Shown in pieces: positions 1 to 7,193 of a stretch of 20,698 nt of DNA (its first letter is position 1; each line of letters opens with the position of its first letter). The position numbers and the translations under genes are program-made. This DNA comes from Chloroflexota bacterium. Its GTDB lineage: Bacteria > Chloroflexota > UBA6077 > JADZDV01. The stretch spans positions 1 to 20,698 of the forward strand of contig JADZDV010000090.1 of assembly GCA_020850915.1 (NCBI GenBank), in the 5' to 3' direction. Under the pieces are notes generated by a model, which was not told where the DNA came from, did no database searches, and worked only from the letters and a program-made list of their open reading frames with translations.

Positions 1-872
1 TCGTGCGGGGTGATGTCAACGAGCGGCAGCCCGCCCTTGATCTTCAGCGTCAACAGCTCCGTCAGGTTTGAGGCGTAGGCGTCGACCTTCTTGTTCTTGA
101 CGGCGTCGAAGGCGGTGGCACTCGCCTCGCCGATCGGGATCATCTTGATGTCCTTCTCGGGGTCGATGCCCTTGACGCGCACGGCCTGACGGAGGAACGC
201 CACTTCGCCGCCACCGGGCTCCGAGATGCCGACGTTCTTGCCTTTGAGATCCTCTATCTTCGTAATGCCGCTGTCCTGGAGCGTGGTGATGTAGAAGACC
301 GTGCCGTAGGTCCAGATGTAGATGCTCTTGACATCGTTACCCTGGCCAAGCGCGTTCAGGGTTGCAGGCATGGATGGCAGGCCCACGTCTACCTTGCCCG
401 CGATCAACTGCTGCATGAGCGCGCCGCTCCCACCGGCGGTGGCGATCTGGACCTCAAGCCCCTCGTCCTGCCAGAACTTGCGGTCGCGCGCAATGTACGG
501 CGCATAGAGCGCGCCAGTCACGCTGTTGTTCGGCATGAGGTACGTGAGCTTCTGGAGCGGGCCGGTGGGCTTCGCGGCGGCCGCTGGAGCGGCGGTCGCT
601 GGGGCGGCTGCCGGACTGGCCGCCGGGCTCGCCGCCGCGGGTGGCGCGGCCGGCGCGGCCGGCGCTGCCGTGGGCGCCGCGGCCGCCGGCTTCGCCGGGG
701 CGGTGGCTGCCGGAGCTGCTGGAGCCGTTGCTGCCGGCTTGGCGCCGGTGTCTTTCGCGGGCGCCGGCGATGGCGCCGGCGCGGGCTGGCAGGCCGTCAA
801 TACCATGGCCAGCGACAACACGCCAGCCACGACGATCCGGTGTCCCGTTGCTCGTCTCACGAAAAGCCGCAT
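1..872 (-). CDS. ABC transporter substrate-binding lipoprotein, NMT1/THI5-like (partial)
   Basis: The reading frame is open from an ATG at 870-872 to the left edge (about 290 codons), so the C-terminus is missing. The N-terminus is a lipoprotein signal: basic residues, a hydrophobic stretch and a lipobox LTAC with Cys28. About 75 residues of almost pure Ala/Pro/Thr/Lys follow, which looks like a flexible tether. The folded domain begins near residue 108 (QKLTYLMPNN) and shows NMT1/THI5-like hallmarks: YIARDRKFWQDEGLEVQI, GSGALMQQLIAGKVDVGL and IEDLKGKNVGISEPGG. Such proteins capture a small ligand outside the membrane and deliver it to an ABC permease. The ligand cannot be told from the sequence, and the permease and ATPase are not in the window. 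A GAGAGGT ribosome-binding sequence precedes the ATG. Family assignment is firm; substrate is unknown. Confidence 0.85.
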   Translation of the reverse strand, partial: MRLFVRRATGHRIVVAGVLSLAMVLTACQPAPAPSPAPAKDTGAKPAATAPAAPAATAPAKPAAAAPTAAPAAPAAPPAAASPAASPAAAPATAAPAAAAKPTGPLQKLTYLMPNNSVTGALYAPYIARDRKFWQDEGLEVQIATAGGSGALMQQLIAGKVDVGLPSMPATLNALGQGNDVKSIYIWTYGTVFYITTLQDSGITKIEDLKGKNVGISEPGGGEVAFLRQAVRVKGIDPEKDIKMIPIGEASATAFDAVKNKKVDAYASNLTELLTLKIKGGLPLVDITPH

Positions 873-1011
873 TGCCTACCTCTCCCTGAGTGAAGCTCCG
901 AACGGTGACCGACCACTATCGGCCGCGAAGGGCGATCCTCCACGGGCTGTTGTTGCTGCGCGTGCCCGCCAGTCGTGGTCCCAGCCGCCGCGGACAACGC
1001 ACGCTCCTTGG

Positions 1012-1040
1012 ATCGTATCGCGACAGTCTTCCGAGTGCAA
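1012..1040 (-). promoter_or_regulatory. sigma70-type promoter for the substrate-binding lipoprotein gene
   Basis: Read on the minus strand, TTGCAC (1035-1040) and TACGAT (1012-1017) are separated by exactly 17 bp. Transcription would start near 1005, giving a leader of about 130 nt before the ATG at 872. The rest of 873-1089 shows no other clear element. Confidence 0.45.
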
Positions 1041-1089
1041 GCATTTATTTCGGCGACAGGTGCCATTTCGTCACCGCCGCTCAGCGGGC

Positions 1090-1995
1090 TCACACGCCTG
1101 GACGCGCGGCAACACGTTCCGGGGAGAGCACCAGGCGCGCGCCCGGGATCTCCCGTGGGACGATGAGCACCGCTCTGCCGAGGCCGAAAGGCTCCGCGCG
1201 GGAGATCGCCGGTCGGACCAGTGAAACGGCGCGGTCGATATCGGCGACGGTCAGCTCAACGGCGAACGTGCCTGGCCCGTTGGCCAGCAGCTCGGCGTAC
1301 ACGGGCGACTCGCGCGTGGTCGGGCAGGCGAGAGCGATTGTCTGGCGGCCGGCACACAGCCGCACCGTCGTCGCGCCCAGCCAGGCGTTGACCTCGACGC
1401 CCGTGGGTTGCAGCCCCAGCGTCGACGAAAAGAGGTCGGTGGCCTCATCGAGATCTTCGACCGCCAGCACGAGGCCGCGGACAGCCTGCAAGCCGAGCGC
1501 GTGGGGCTCGATCTCGCCGCGTGAGCGGAGCTGGCCCAGAAGCTGTTCGTCGCGGAGCCCGTGCTCGATGAGGAACGGCAGCTCCCGCCGTGCGAAGACC
1601 TCGCCGACGCTGACGGTGCGCCAGGTGAGCAACGATCCGTCCGGACGTCTGCGCTCGCCGGCGGTCGGCCCCTGGATGGCCGCTCCGCCCTTCGTCATGG
1701 CCGCGGCTTCAGCGTCAGCGTCGTCCGTGGCCAGGGCGAAGCCCAGCCAGCCTTCTGCGCCGCGTGAGAGATAGGACAGGAGCCCACGGCGGAAGCCGCT
1801 GGACTCGGCGACCTTGCGATTCTCGATCGCCAGGAGCTCGAGATACTCGAGCCCCGCACGCGCGATTGCGTTGTGCGTCCCCCAGCGCGGGTGGCGACCA
1901 CCCGGTCGAACGGTGAGCCCGAGACGCTCCATCGCCGCTGAGGCTCGCTCTAGATCGTGCACGGCGAGAATTGCGTGATCGAACCGAGTGACCAC
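1090..1995 (-). CDS. VOC superfamily (glyoxalase-like) protein, two modules
   Basis: The protein has 301 aa and starts at a GTG (1993-1995) with AAGGAG four bases upstream. The N-terminal half opens with [22 protein letters not shown] and continues with [24 protein letters not shown]. This is the pattern of the glyoxalase-like (Glyoxalase_3 type) domain; His7, His41 and Glu53 are candidate metal ligands. A second VOC-like module starts near residue 136 ([20 protein letters not shown], then STLGLQPTG) and runs to about residue 250. VOC proteins are metal-dependent lyases, isomerases, dioxygenases or binding proteins, so the reaction cannot be named. The gene is monocistronic here, diverging from grpE. 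A short GC-rich dyad (about 1076-1087) follows the stop but lacks a T-run. Confidence 0.8.
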   Translation of the reverse strand: MVTRFDHAILAVHDLERASAAMERLGLTVRPGGRHPRWGTHNAIARAGLEYLELLAIENRKVAESSGFRRGLLSYLSRGAEGWLGFALATDDADAEAAAMTKGGAAIQGPTAGERRRPDGSLLTWRTVSVGEVFARRELPFLIEHGLRDEQLLGQLRSRGEIEPHALGLQAVRGLVLAVEDLDEATDLFSSTLGLQPTGVEVNAWLGATTVRLCAGRQTIALACPTTRESPVYAELLANGPGTFAVELTVADIDRAVSLVRPAISRAEPFGLGRAVLIVPREIPGARLVLSPERVAARPGV

Positions 1996-2148
1996 CTGGC
2001 TCCTTTCAGGGACGCGTGGCGTGTGATCCCGACGAGCGCTGTGCCGGTATGCCGTGGCTCGCTCGGCACGGCGTCCGCCAGTCCGACGTGAGTGGAAAGT
2101 CTACGGCACGCTTACGGTCTTCTAACGGGATTCTTAAGCGCCAGACTC

Positions 2149-2154
2149 TACACT
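2149..2154 (+). promoter_or_regulatory. possible -10 element upstream of grpE-dnaK
   Basis: TACACT lies about 55-70 bp before either grpE start. No convincing -35 box sits 16-18 bp upstream, so this is weak. A nearby inverted repeat CGCTTA (2109-2114) / TAAGCG (2135-2140) could be a regulator site. I see neither a CIRCE (HrcA) nor a HAIR (HspR) element between 1996 and 2220. Confidence 0.25.
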
Positions 2155-2220
2155 GTCAGTAAACCAGGCAGGTCTGGCAGCGGCGTATCGTGTGCCGGGC
2201 GACATCGAATGGAGGTAGGC

Positions 2221-2814
2221 GTGGCAGATCCCAGAGACGAGCCAGCCGCCACAACGTCATCTGCTGAGGAGGCAGGGGAAGAGCCTCGCGACGAGCTGCA
2301 GGAGCAAAGGCAGCTCGCGGAGACCTATCTCGATCTCGCGAGGCGAACGCAGGCGGAGTTCTTGAACTACAAGCGTCGAGTGGAGAACGAACAGTCGGCG
2401 CGAGCGGAAGCGGCGCGTGCAGAGGTCGTCCTGGCGCTGCTGCCGACGCTGGACGAATTCGAGCTGGCGATGCTCCACCTTCCCGGGGAGGCCAGGACCA
2501 CAAGCTGGGTTCAGGGCATCACCCTGATCGAGCGGAAGCTGGGCAGCGCGCTCGAACGGCTGGGCGTGCAGCGCATCGGCGAGGTGGGCCAGCTGTTCGA
2601 TCCCTCCGTGCACGAGGCCGTCCTGTACGACGACCGCGGCGAACAGCCTGAAGGACATGTCTCGGCGGTGCTGCGACCTGGCTACCAGTTGGGCGGTCGG
2701 GTGATCCGTCCGGCGCAGGTTGCAGTGGCGCAGGACACCGGCCGCAAGACGACGCGGCAGGCGCACGCTGAGCCGACGGGTGCCGTGGACTCGCAGGCGG
2801 CCGAGCGGGAGTAG
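2221..2814 (+). CDS. grpE: nucleotide exchange factor GrpE
   Basis: GrpE opens the DnaK nucleotide-binding domain to release ADP and so resets the chaperone cycle in the cytoplasm. I place the start at GTG 2221 because GGAGGT lies at 2211-2216. An in-frame ATG at 2209 is possible but has no such site. The product is 197 aa, usual for the family. It has a Glu/Ala-rich variable N-terminus, a long helix ([22 protein letters not shown]...) that mediates dimerisation, and the C-terminal beta domain with [30 protein letters not shown] and AQVAVAQ. The last 30 or so residues are a polar tail. The stop is 44 bp before dnaK on the same strand, so the two genes should be co-transcribed. Confidence 0.93.
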   Translation: MADPRDEPAATTSSAEEAGEEPRDELQEQRQLAETYLDLARRTQAEFLNYKRRVENEQSARAEAARAEVVLALLPTLDEFELAMLHLPGEARTTSWVQGITLIERKLGSALERLGVQRIGEVGQLFDPSVHEAVLYDDRGEQPEGHVSAVLRPGYQLGGRVIRPAQVAVAQDTGRKTTRQAHAEPTGAVDSQAAERE

Positions 2815-2858
2815 CGTGGCGAATCGCCGCTGGAGCATCGAAACGAAGGAGCAAGAAC

Positions 2859-4748
2859 ATGGCTAAAGTCCTGGGTATCGATCTAGGAACAACCAACTCG
2901 GTGGTCGCGATCCTGGAAGCGGGTGAGCCGTCCGTTCTCGAGAACGCGGAAGGCAACCGCATCACACCGTCTGTGGTCGCGGTGAACCCCAAGTCGGGCG
3001 AGCGCATGGTGGGGCAGGTGGCGCGCCGCCAGGCCATTACCAACCCTGAGAACACGATCTTCTCGATCAAGCGGTTCATGGGCCGCAAGTACGACGACGT
3101 CGAGGTGCAGCGTGCGCTGGGCGCGGTGCCGTACAAGGTCAGCCGCGCGGCCAATGGCGACGTTCGCGTCACCCTGGCCGGCAAGCAGTACAGCCCGCCC
3201 GAAGTCAGCGCGATGATCCTCCAGAAGATGAAGGCGGACGCAGAGGCGAAGCTGGGGGAGAAGGTCAATCAGGCCGTCATTACGGTGCCGGCCTACTTCA
3301 ACGACGCGCAGCGACAGGCGACGAAGGACGCCGGCAAGATCGCCGGTCTGGAAGTGCTGCGGATTATCAACGAGCCGACCGCGGCGTCGCTGGCGTACGG
3401 CCTGGACAAGGCGCACCGGGACGAGGTGATCGCCGTGTACGACCTCGGCGGCGGCACCTTTGACATCTCGATCCTGCGCGTTGGCGACGGCGTCTTCGAG
3501 GTGCTCGCCACCAACGGCGATACGTTCCTCGGTGGCGACGATTTCGACAATCGCGTCATCGACTGGGCCATTGACGAGTTCCGCAAGGACCAGGGCATCG
3601 ACCTGCGACAGGACCGGATGGCGCTCCAGCGGCTGAAGGAGGCCTCAGAGAAGGCCAAGATCGAGCTGTCCAGCACGCAGCAGACGGAGATCAATCTGCC
3701 GTTCATCACCGCCGACGCGAGCGGGCCGAAGCACATGGCGCTGACGCTGACGCGAGCCCGACTCGAACAGCTCACCGCGGACCTGGTGGAGCGCACCCGG
3801 ACGCCGGTCGTGCAGGCGCTGAAAGACTCCGGCATCGAGGCGAGCAAGATCGATGAGGTGGTGCTGGTCGGCGGCCAGACCCGTATGCCGGCTGTGCAGG
3901 AGGTCGTAAAGAGGATTTTCGGCAAGGAGCCGCACAAGGGCGTCAATCCCGACGAGGTCGTGGCGGTGGGCGCGGCGGTCCAGGGCGGCGTGTTGAAGGG
4001 CGAGGTGAAGGACGTCCTGCTGCTGGACGTCACGCCGCTGACGCTCGGCGTGGAGACGTTCGGCGGGGTGATGACCCCGCTGATCCAGCGGAATACGACC
4101 ATCCCGACGGCAAAGAGCGAGACGTTCACGACCGCGGCGGACGGCCAGAACCAGGTAGAGATCCACGTCCTGCAGGGCGAGCGCCCGATGGCGGCGGAGA
4201 ACCGCAGCCTCGGCAAGTTCGTCCTGGATGGCATCATGCCGGCTCCGCGCGGCGTGCCGCAGATCGAGGTGACGTTTGACATCGACGCGAACGGCATCCT
4301 GAATGTCTCGGCGCGCGACAAGGCGACGGGCAAGGAGCAGCGGATCGTCATCCAGGCGTCCTCTGGTCTGGCGCCAGACGAGATCGACCGGATGGTGAAA
4401 GAGGCGGAGACTCACGCGGAGGAGGACCGCCAGCGGCGATCTCGCATCGAGTCGCACAACATGGCGGACAGCGCGGCGTACGCGGCTGACAAGCTGCTGC
4501 GCGAGCACGGCGAGCGGATCGCGTCCGAGCTGAAGGCGAGCATCGAGGGCAAGATCGCCGAGGTCCGCTCGGCGCTCGAGCGTGACGACCAGTCGGGCTG
4601 GGAGGCGGCGATGCGAGAGCTGAACGAGCTGGTGCAGCAGGCCGGCGCGGCAGCGTACGCGGCGCAGGGTGATGGCGCTGGCGGCGAAACCGGCAGCGGC
4701 ACGCCTCCGCAGGCGGGTACAGTCGAGGGAGAGTTCCGGGAGGTCTGA
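2859..4748 (+). CDS. dnaK: molecular chaperone DnaK (Hsp70)
   Basis: This ATP-driven chaperone binds exposed hydrophobic segments of client proteins and works with GrpE and a J-protein. The 629-aa length is typical. Visible landmarks include [11 protein letters not shown] near the N-terminus, [20 protein letters not shown], the phosphate-2 loop [22 protein letters not shown], and the linker [16 protein letters not shown] leading to the substrate-binding domain. A helical lid follows, ending in a short acidic tail EGEFREV, comparable with the EEV-like ends of other DnaK proteins. The start ATG follows GAAGGAG with good spacing. The gene is paired with grpE. No dnaJ follows; small unrelated genes do. 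The 3' end is the source of a 63-bp tandem repeat immediately downstream. Confidence 0.98.
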   Translation: MAKVLGIDLGTTNSVVAILEAGEPSVLENAEGNRITPSVVAVNPKSGERMVGQVARRQAITNPENTIFSIKRFMGRKYDDVEVQRALGAVPYKVSRAANGDVRVTLAGKQYSPPEVSAMILQKMKADAEAKLGEKVNQAVITVPAYFNDAQRQATKDAGKIAGLEVLRIINEPTAASLAYGLDKAHRDEVIAVYDLGGGTFDISILRVGDGVFEVLATNGDTFLGGDDFDNRVIDWAIDEFRKDQGIDLRQDRMALQRLKEASEKAKIELSSTQQTEINLPFITADASGPKHMALTLTRARLEQLTADLVERTRTPVVQALKDSGIEASKIDEVVLVGGQTRMPAVQEVVKRIFGKEPHKGVNPDEVVAVGAAVQGGVLKGEVKDVLLLDVTPLTLGVETFGGVMTPLIQRNTTIPTAKSETFTTAADGQNQVEIHVLQGERPMAAENRSLGKFVLDGIMPAPRGVPQIEVTFDIDANGILNVSARDKATGKEQRIVIQASSGLAPDEIDRMVKEAETHAEEDRQRRSRIESHNMADSAAYAADKLLREHGERIASELKASIEGKIAEVRSALERDDQSGWEAAMRELNELVQQAGAAAYAAQGDGAGGETGSGTPPQAGTVEGEFREV

Positions 4749-4887
4749 CCCCGGCCGTCCGGTACGCCGCCGCCCGCCAGCAGAGTTGAGGGAGCATTCT
4801 AGGAGGCCTGACCCCAGCCGTCCGGTACGCCGCCGCCCGCCAGCAGGGTTGAGGGAGCATTCCGGGAGGTCTGACCCCCAGCCGTCC
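4686..4887 (+). repeat. 63-bp tandem repeat derived from the dnaK 3' end
   Basis: The last 21 codons of dnaK (4686-4748, stop included) are followed by two further 63-bp units, 4749-4811 and 4812-4874. A truncated fourth unit starts at 4875. By eye the two downstream units differ from each other at five positions. Each ends with a copy of the dnaK ending, GAGGGAGCATTC then NNGGAG, then a TGA in the dnaK frame. Homology to the dnaK end itself is strongest from about 4698 onward. Translated in the dnaK frame, the units read SGTPPPASRVEGAF..., mirroring [17 protein letters not shown]. The real stop at 4746 precedes them, so they are untranslated unless read through. Confidence 0.85.
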
Positions 4888-4902
4888 GCTGAAGGCCAGC
4901 GC

Positions 4903-4920
4903 CCGCGCGTCCAGGCGCGG
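4903..4920 (+). terminator. possible weak terminator after dnaK
   Basis: CCGCGC (4903-4908) pairs with GCGCGG (4915-4920) around a 6-nt loop, followed only by TTCT. The missing T-run makes this uncertain. Confidence 0.25.
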
Positions 4921-4986
4921 TTCTGAGGAATACCGCTGGAGCGGCCAGCGTTGCACTCTAGAGGGTAGGAAACCCCGGAGGCTGCT

Positions 4987-5118
4987 GTGGAGTTCGTCGC
5001 GATTGTCCTGACGCTGGTCGGACTCGACGTGGCCGCGATTCGGTGGGGTGTGGACAGCAGGGACGCCTTCCACAGTCCCGAGTGGCTGCGCCGGCAGTTG
5101 TGGACCGGGCCGAAGTAG
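4987..5118 (+). CDS. 43-aa single-pass membrane peptide, unknown function
   Basis: A GTG at 4987 is preceded by GGAGG with 5-nt spacing and opens a 43-codon frame ending at TAG 5116-5118. The N-terminal half, MEFVAIVLTLVGLDVAAI, is hydrophobic enough for one membrane segment. It is followed by RWGVDSRDAF and a basic, tryptophan-containing tail (WLRRQLWTGPK). The strong ribosome-binding site and the clean split between hydrophobic and charged halves argue for a real gene. Short proteins carrying a D-x-AA-x-RWG-x-DSRD-like motif are, from memory, annotated as hypothetical in several high-GC bacteria; I cannot verify this here. It may be co-transcribed with dnaK, from which it is separated by the repeat region, and it converges on the next gene. 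Function unknown. Confidence 0.6.
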   Translation: MEFVAIVLTLVGLDVAAIRWGVDSRDAFHSPEWLRRQLWTGPK

Positions 5119-5138
5119 CCGTCGCGACGTGACCTCTC

Positions 5139-5152
5139 GCCGCCCGAGCGGC
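5139..5152. terminator. small hairpin between two convergent genes
   Basis: GCCGC (5139-5143) and GCGGC (5148-5152) form a 5-bp stem with a 4-nt loop in the 36-bp gap between convergent stops. It could slow polymerase in both directions, but there is no T-run on either side. Confidence 0.2.
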
Positions 5153-5154
5153 CC

Positions 5155-5475
5155 TCACTCAGCCGGCGGGCCGGATGGCGACCCCCGGAGGCGCTTGATC
5201 GCGTGAATGAGGGCGGCGACGTTCACGCTCCAGCCGATGCCGAACGATCGGTCGGTGATGACCCGTGGGGACGACGGATCCCAGAGCGACTGACGCAGCC
5301 GGGCCACGGTTGGTGGTCGGAAGTCGTAGGGGAGCCAGCCCCAGAGGCGACCGTGCCAGGCGCGCTCTGCAGACGGATGCTTCAGCTCCTCGCGCACCGC
5401 GGCGACGATGAGCGCCAGCCCCAGGCCGGCAATGAACCCCTTCCATCCCGACAGTGGATTGCTGCTTCGTTCCAT
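5155..5475 (-). CDS. small DUF5808-like protein with one membrane segment
   Basis: The protein has 106 aa. The ATG at 5473-5475 follows AGGAGG with 7-nt spacing. Residues 11-27 (WKGFIAGLGLALIVAAV) are likely a membrane segment. The central part, GWLPYDFRPPTVARLRQSLWDP, followed by ITDRSFGIGWSVNVAALI, resembles the short DUF5808-type module, in which a W-(N/D)-P...F-G-x-G-W-x-x-N pattern recurs. That match is from memory and needs a profile search. No enzymatic residues are apparent and the function is unknown. The C-terminus is basic then Gly/Pro rich. The gene converges on the 43-aa peptide gene. Confidence 0.65.
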   Translation of the reverse strand: MERSSNPLSGWKGFIAGLGLALIVAAVREELKHPSAERAWHGRLWGWLPYDFRPPTVARLRQSLWDPSSPRVITDRSFGIGWSVNVAALIHAIKRLRGSPSGPPAE

Positions 5476-5517
5476 GGCGCACCCTCCTCAGGCCAGGCGG
5501 TCTGTCCGTCATGGAGG

Positions 5518-5523
5518 ATTGTA
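5518..5523 (-). promoter_or_regulatory. possible -10 box for the DUF5808-like gene
   Basis: Read on the minus strand, TACAAT lies 43 bp before the ATG at 5475, a suitable distance. The -35 region is poor. Elsewhere in the gene-free stretch 5476-5748 I see only GC-rich dyads. Confidence 0.3.
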
Positions 5524-5683
5524 GAGCAGCGCTCCCACCTGACCTCCCCCTGCTGAGAGGAGCAGCGGGTCGTCGCCCTCCCGGCTGGCACCAAGCCTCG
5601 CAGCACCACGAACCCCCGCCTGTGCCCCCGCTGGGGACCGGGTGGGGAGATCCCACGGACCATGACGTGGAGCTGCCAGTGCC

Positions 5684-5735
5684 CCCCGCCGCGGGGTCGT
5701 GTTGGGGGGTAGAGCCCGCATCGGGTGTGCCGATG
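5684..5735 (-). terminator. two hairpins downstream of the first GH76-like gene
   Basis: On the minus strand after the stop at 5749, CATCGG/CCGATG (5730-5735 with 5719-5724, 5-nt loop) is followed by a second stem CCCCG/CGGGG (5684-5696, 3-nt loop). Neither has a good T-run, so a termination role is plausible but unproven. Confidence 0.35.
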
Positions 5736-5748
5736 GGTGGAGGCGGTG

Positions 5749-7119
5749 CTAGCTGGGGTCGATGACCCGGTGGTCCAGGCGTTCGGCGAGAAGGGCCTGG
5801 GCGCGCTGCATCCAGGCCTGGGAGAACAGCAGCTTTGTTGGGTCGTAGCTCCAGGCCTGACCGCTCTCACAGCCAATCACGTCGGGGGAGGTGCAGCGAT
5901 AGGTCATGTGGTAGTAACCACCGTCGCTGGTGTCCAGCATGCGGCTGTTCAAGGCATCCACGTTGTCACGCGCCCAGGCTAGCCAGACCGGATCTCCATC
6001 CTCATCGTAGAGGTGAAGCAGAGCCTGGCTCACCCAGGCGGCATACGGTGTGTAAACCGCGTCGACATCGCGCTCGAGACGGTACCCCCCGAGCTCGGGG
6101 TCCCAGAACGCCGCGTGGAGCGCTCTGCCGAGCGACTGCGCCTTCGCGAGCCGCTCAGGCAGTTGACCCTGGATTCTCCCGAGGAGGAGATTGACTTCGA
6201 TCGCGATCGCCTGGTCGTAGCCGAAGTAGCGGTCCTCCATCAACGTTCCGGTCTGGTCCGCTGTGCTGCTGTGGCGGATGCCCAGGCGATAGAGTCCCAC
6301 CCGCGGGTCGTAGGTGGTCGCGTCCAGCCAGGCGAGTGTCTGCAGGGCCTGATCCAGATAGCGGACGTCGTTTGTGGCTAGGTATAGCCGGAGGAAGAGC
6401 TCCGCCGCGGCCGCGTTCGTCTGAGTGGGCTTGCCCTCTCGCATCAGGCCGCGGTTGGTATACCACCAGTAGCCGCCGCCGAAGGTCGAGTCCCAGAGGC
6501 CGCCCTCCAGCAGGTAGTCGCCGGCGCTGCGCGCTAGCGTCAGCAGGCGGTCGCGCTGCGACACGTCGGTCGTCGCCTCGCGCGCTTCGAGGAACGCCAA
6601 TCCGATGACGGCGTTGTCGTCGGCGTAGGTGTCGCGTGTCGTGGTGTTCTGGCCATCCACGTCCGCGCGGGGGTAGAAGCCGTAGTCGGGCCGCTGCAGG
6701 CCGGTCATGAAGTCGACGAGGCTGATCATGTCGCAGGTGACCGAGAAGTCTGCCAGAGGGATGAACGCCGCGTCAGCCTGAAGCTGGATGGCGAGGTACC
6801 ACTGGTCGCTGAGCCTGGAGCCAACGGCGCGCGCGAAGCTCAGCGCTTCCCCGCTCCCACACGCCGTGCCGCCGGCGGGGAACGCGAGCTGCCGCAGGCT
6901 GAAATCGCGCGTCCTGCGCGCCGCGTCGAGGTAGTACCGTGCCTCACTGACCATGCGAGCTTGCCAGACCGAGATCCCACAGGAGATGGTGAGCGCAGCC
7001 GCCAGGACGAACAGCGCCACCAGTTGCAGGGGCCGGGGTCTGACGTCGCGCACGTCGAATTCTAGCCGTCCAGGTGGTCGATCGGCCGACCGGGCGGGCT
7101 CTGCTTTCGTTCGGGCCAT
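5749..7119 (-). CDS. membrane-anchored GH76-like (alpha/alpha)6-barrel protein
   Basis: The protein has 456 aa. A basic N-terminus of about 30 residues precedes one hydrophobic segment (about 31-52), giving an N-in signal anchor with the catalytic part outside. The rest has the repeated helical pattern of six-hairpin glycosidases of the GH76 (alpha-1,6-mannanase) kind. Visible landmarks are YADDNAVIGLAFLE with Asp167-Asp168 (the acidic pair expected to be catalytic in GH76), FGGGYWWYTN, GKPTQTNAAAAELFLRLY, EDRYFGYDQAIAIEV, FWDPELGGYRL and SQAWMQRA near the end. Cys87/Cys129 and Cys409/Cys417 align with cysteines in the second paralogue and may form disulfides. The substrate is unknown, perhaps an alpha-mannan or another surface glycan. 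No strong ribosome-binding site is visible, so the start is moderately certain. Confidence 0.75.
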   Translation of the reverse strand: MARTKAEPARSADRPPGRLEFDVRDVRPRPLQLVALFVLAAALTISCGISVWQARMVSEARYYLDAARRTRDFSLRQLAFPAGGTACGSGEALSFARAVGSRLSDQWYLAIQLQADAAFIPLADFSVTCDMISLVDFMTGLQRPDYGFYPRADVDGQNTTTRDTYADDNAVIGLAFLEAREATTDVSQRDRLLTLARSAGDYLLEGGLWDSTFGGGYWWYTNRGLMREGKPTQTNAAAAELFLRLYLATNDVRYLDQALQTLAWLDATTYDPRVGLYRLGIRHSSTADQTGTLMEDRYFGYDQAIAIEVNLLLGRIQGQLPERLAKAQSLGRALHAAFWDPELGGYRLERDVDAVYTPYAAWVSQALLHLYDEDGDPVWLAWARDNVDALNSRMLDTSDGGYYHMTYRCTSPDVIGCESGQAWSYDPTKLLFSQAWMQRAQALLAERLDHRVIDPS

Positions 7120-7193
7120 TCCCGCGGCGTGAGCGGGGGCGGGCCGTAGAATAGGAGTGGCAGGCCGTGGCGCCTGGCAATTCTGGAGGTCAG

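Noticed and set aside
526..1224. Long plus-strand Ala/Gly-rich open frame
   Set aside because: It is antisense to the Ala/Pro tether of the lipoprotein and runs across its promoter into the VOC gene. It has no family similarity and arises from GC-rich codons.
4669..4926. Alternative-frame repeat peptide across the dnaK tail repeats
   Set aside because: A 63-bp period is a multiple of three, so any frame without a stop in one unit stays open in all. No ribosome-binding site or homology supports translation.
4348..5073. Minus-strand 241-codon frame over the dnaK end and the repeats
   Set aside because: It is antisense to dnaK and to the small membrane-peptide gene. Its repeated residues merely reflect the DNA repeat.
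5519..5600. Sequence resembling a T-box antiterminator (AGGTGGGAGCGC on the minus strand)
   Set aside because: The match to the T-box consensus is partial, there is no specifier stem or terminator, and the downstream gene is not an amino acid gene.
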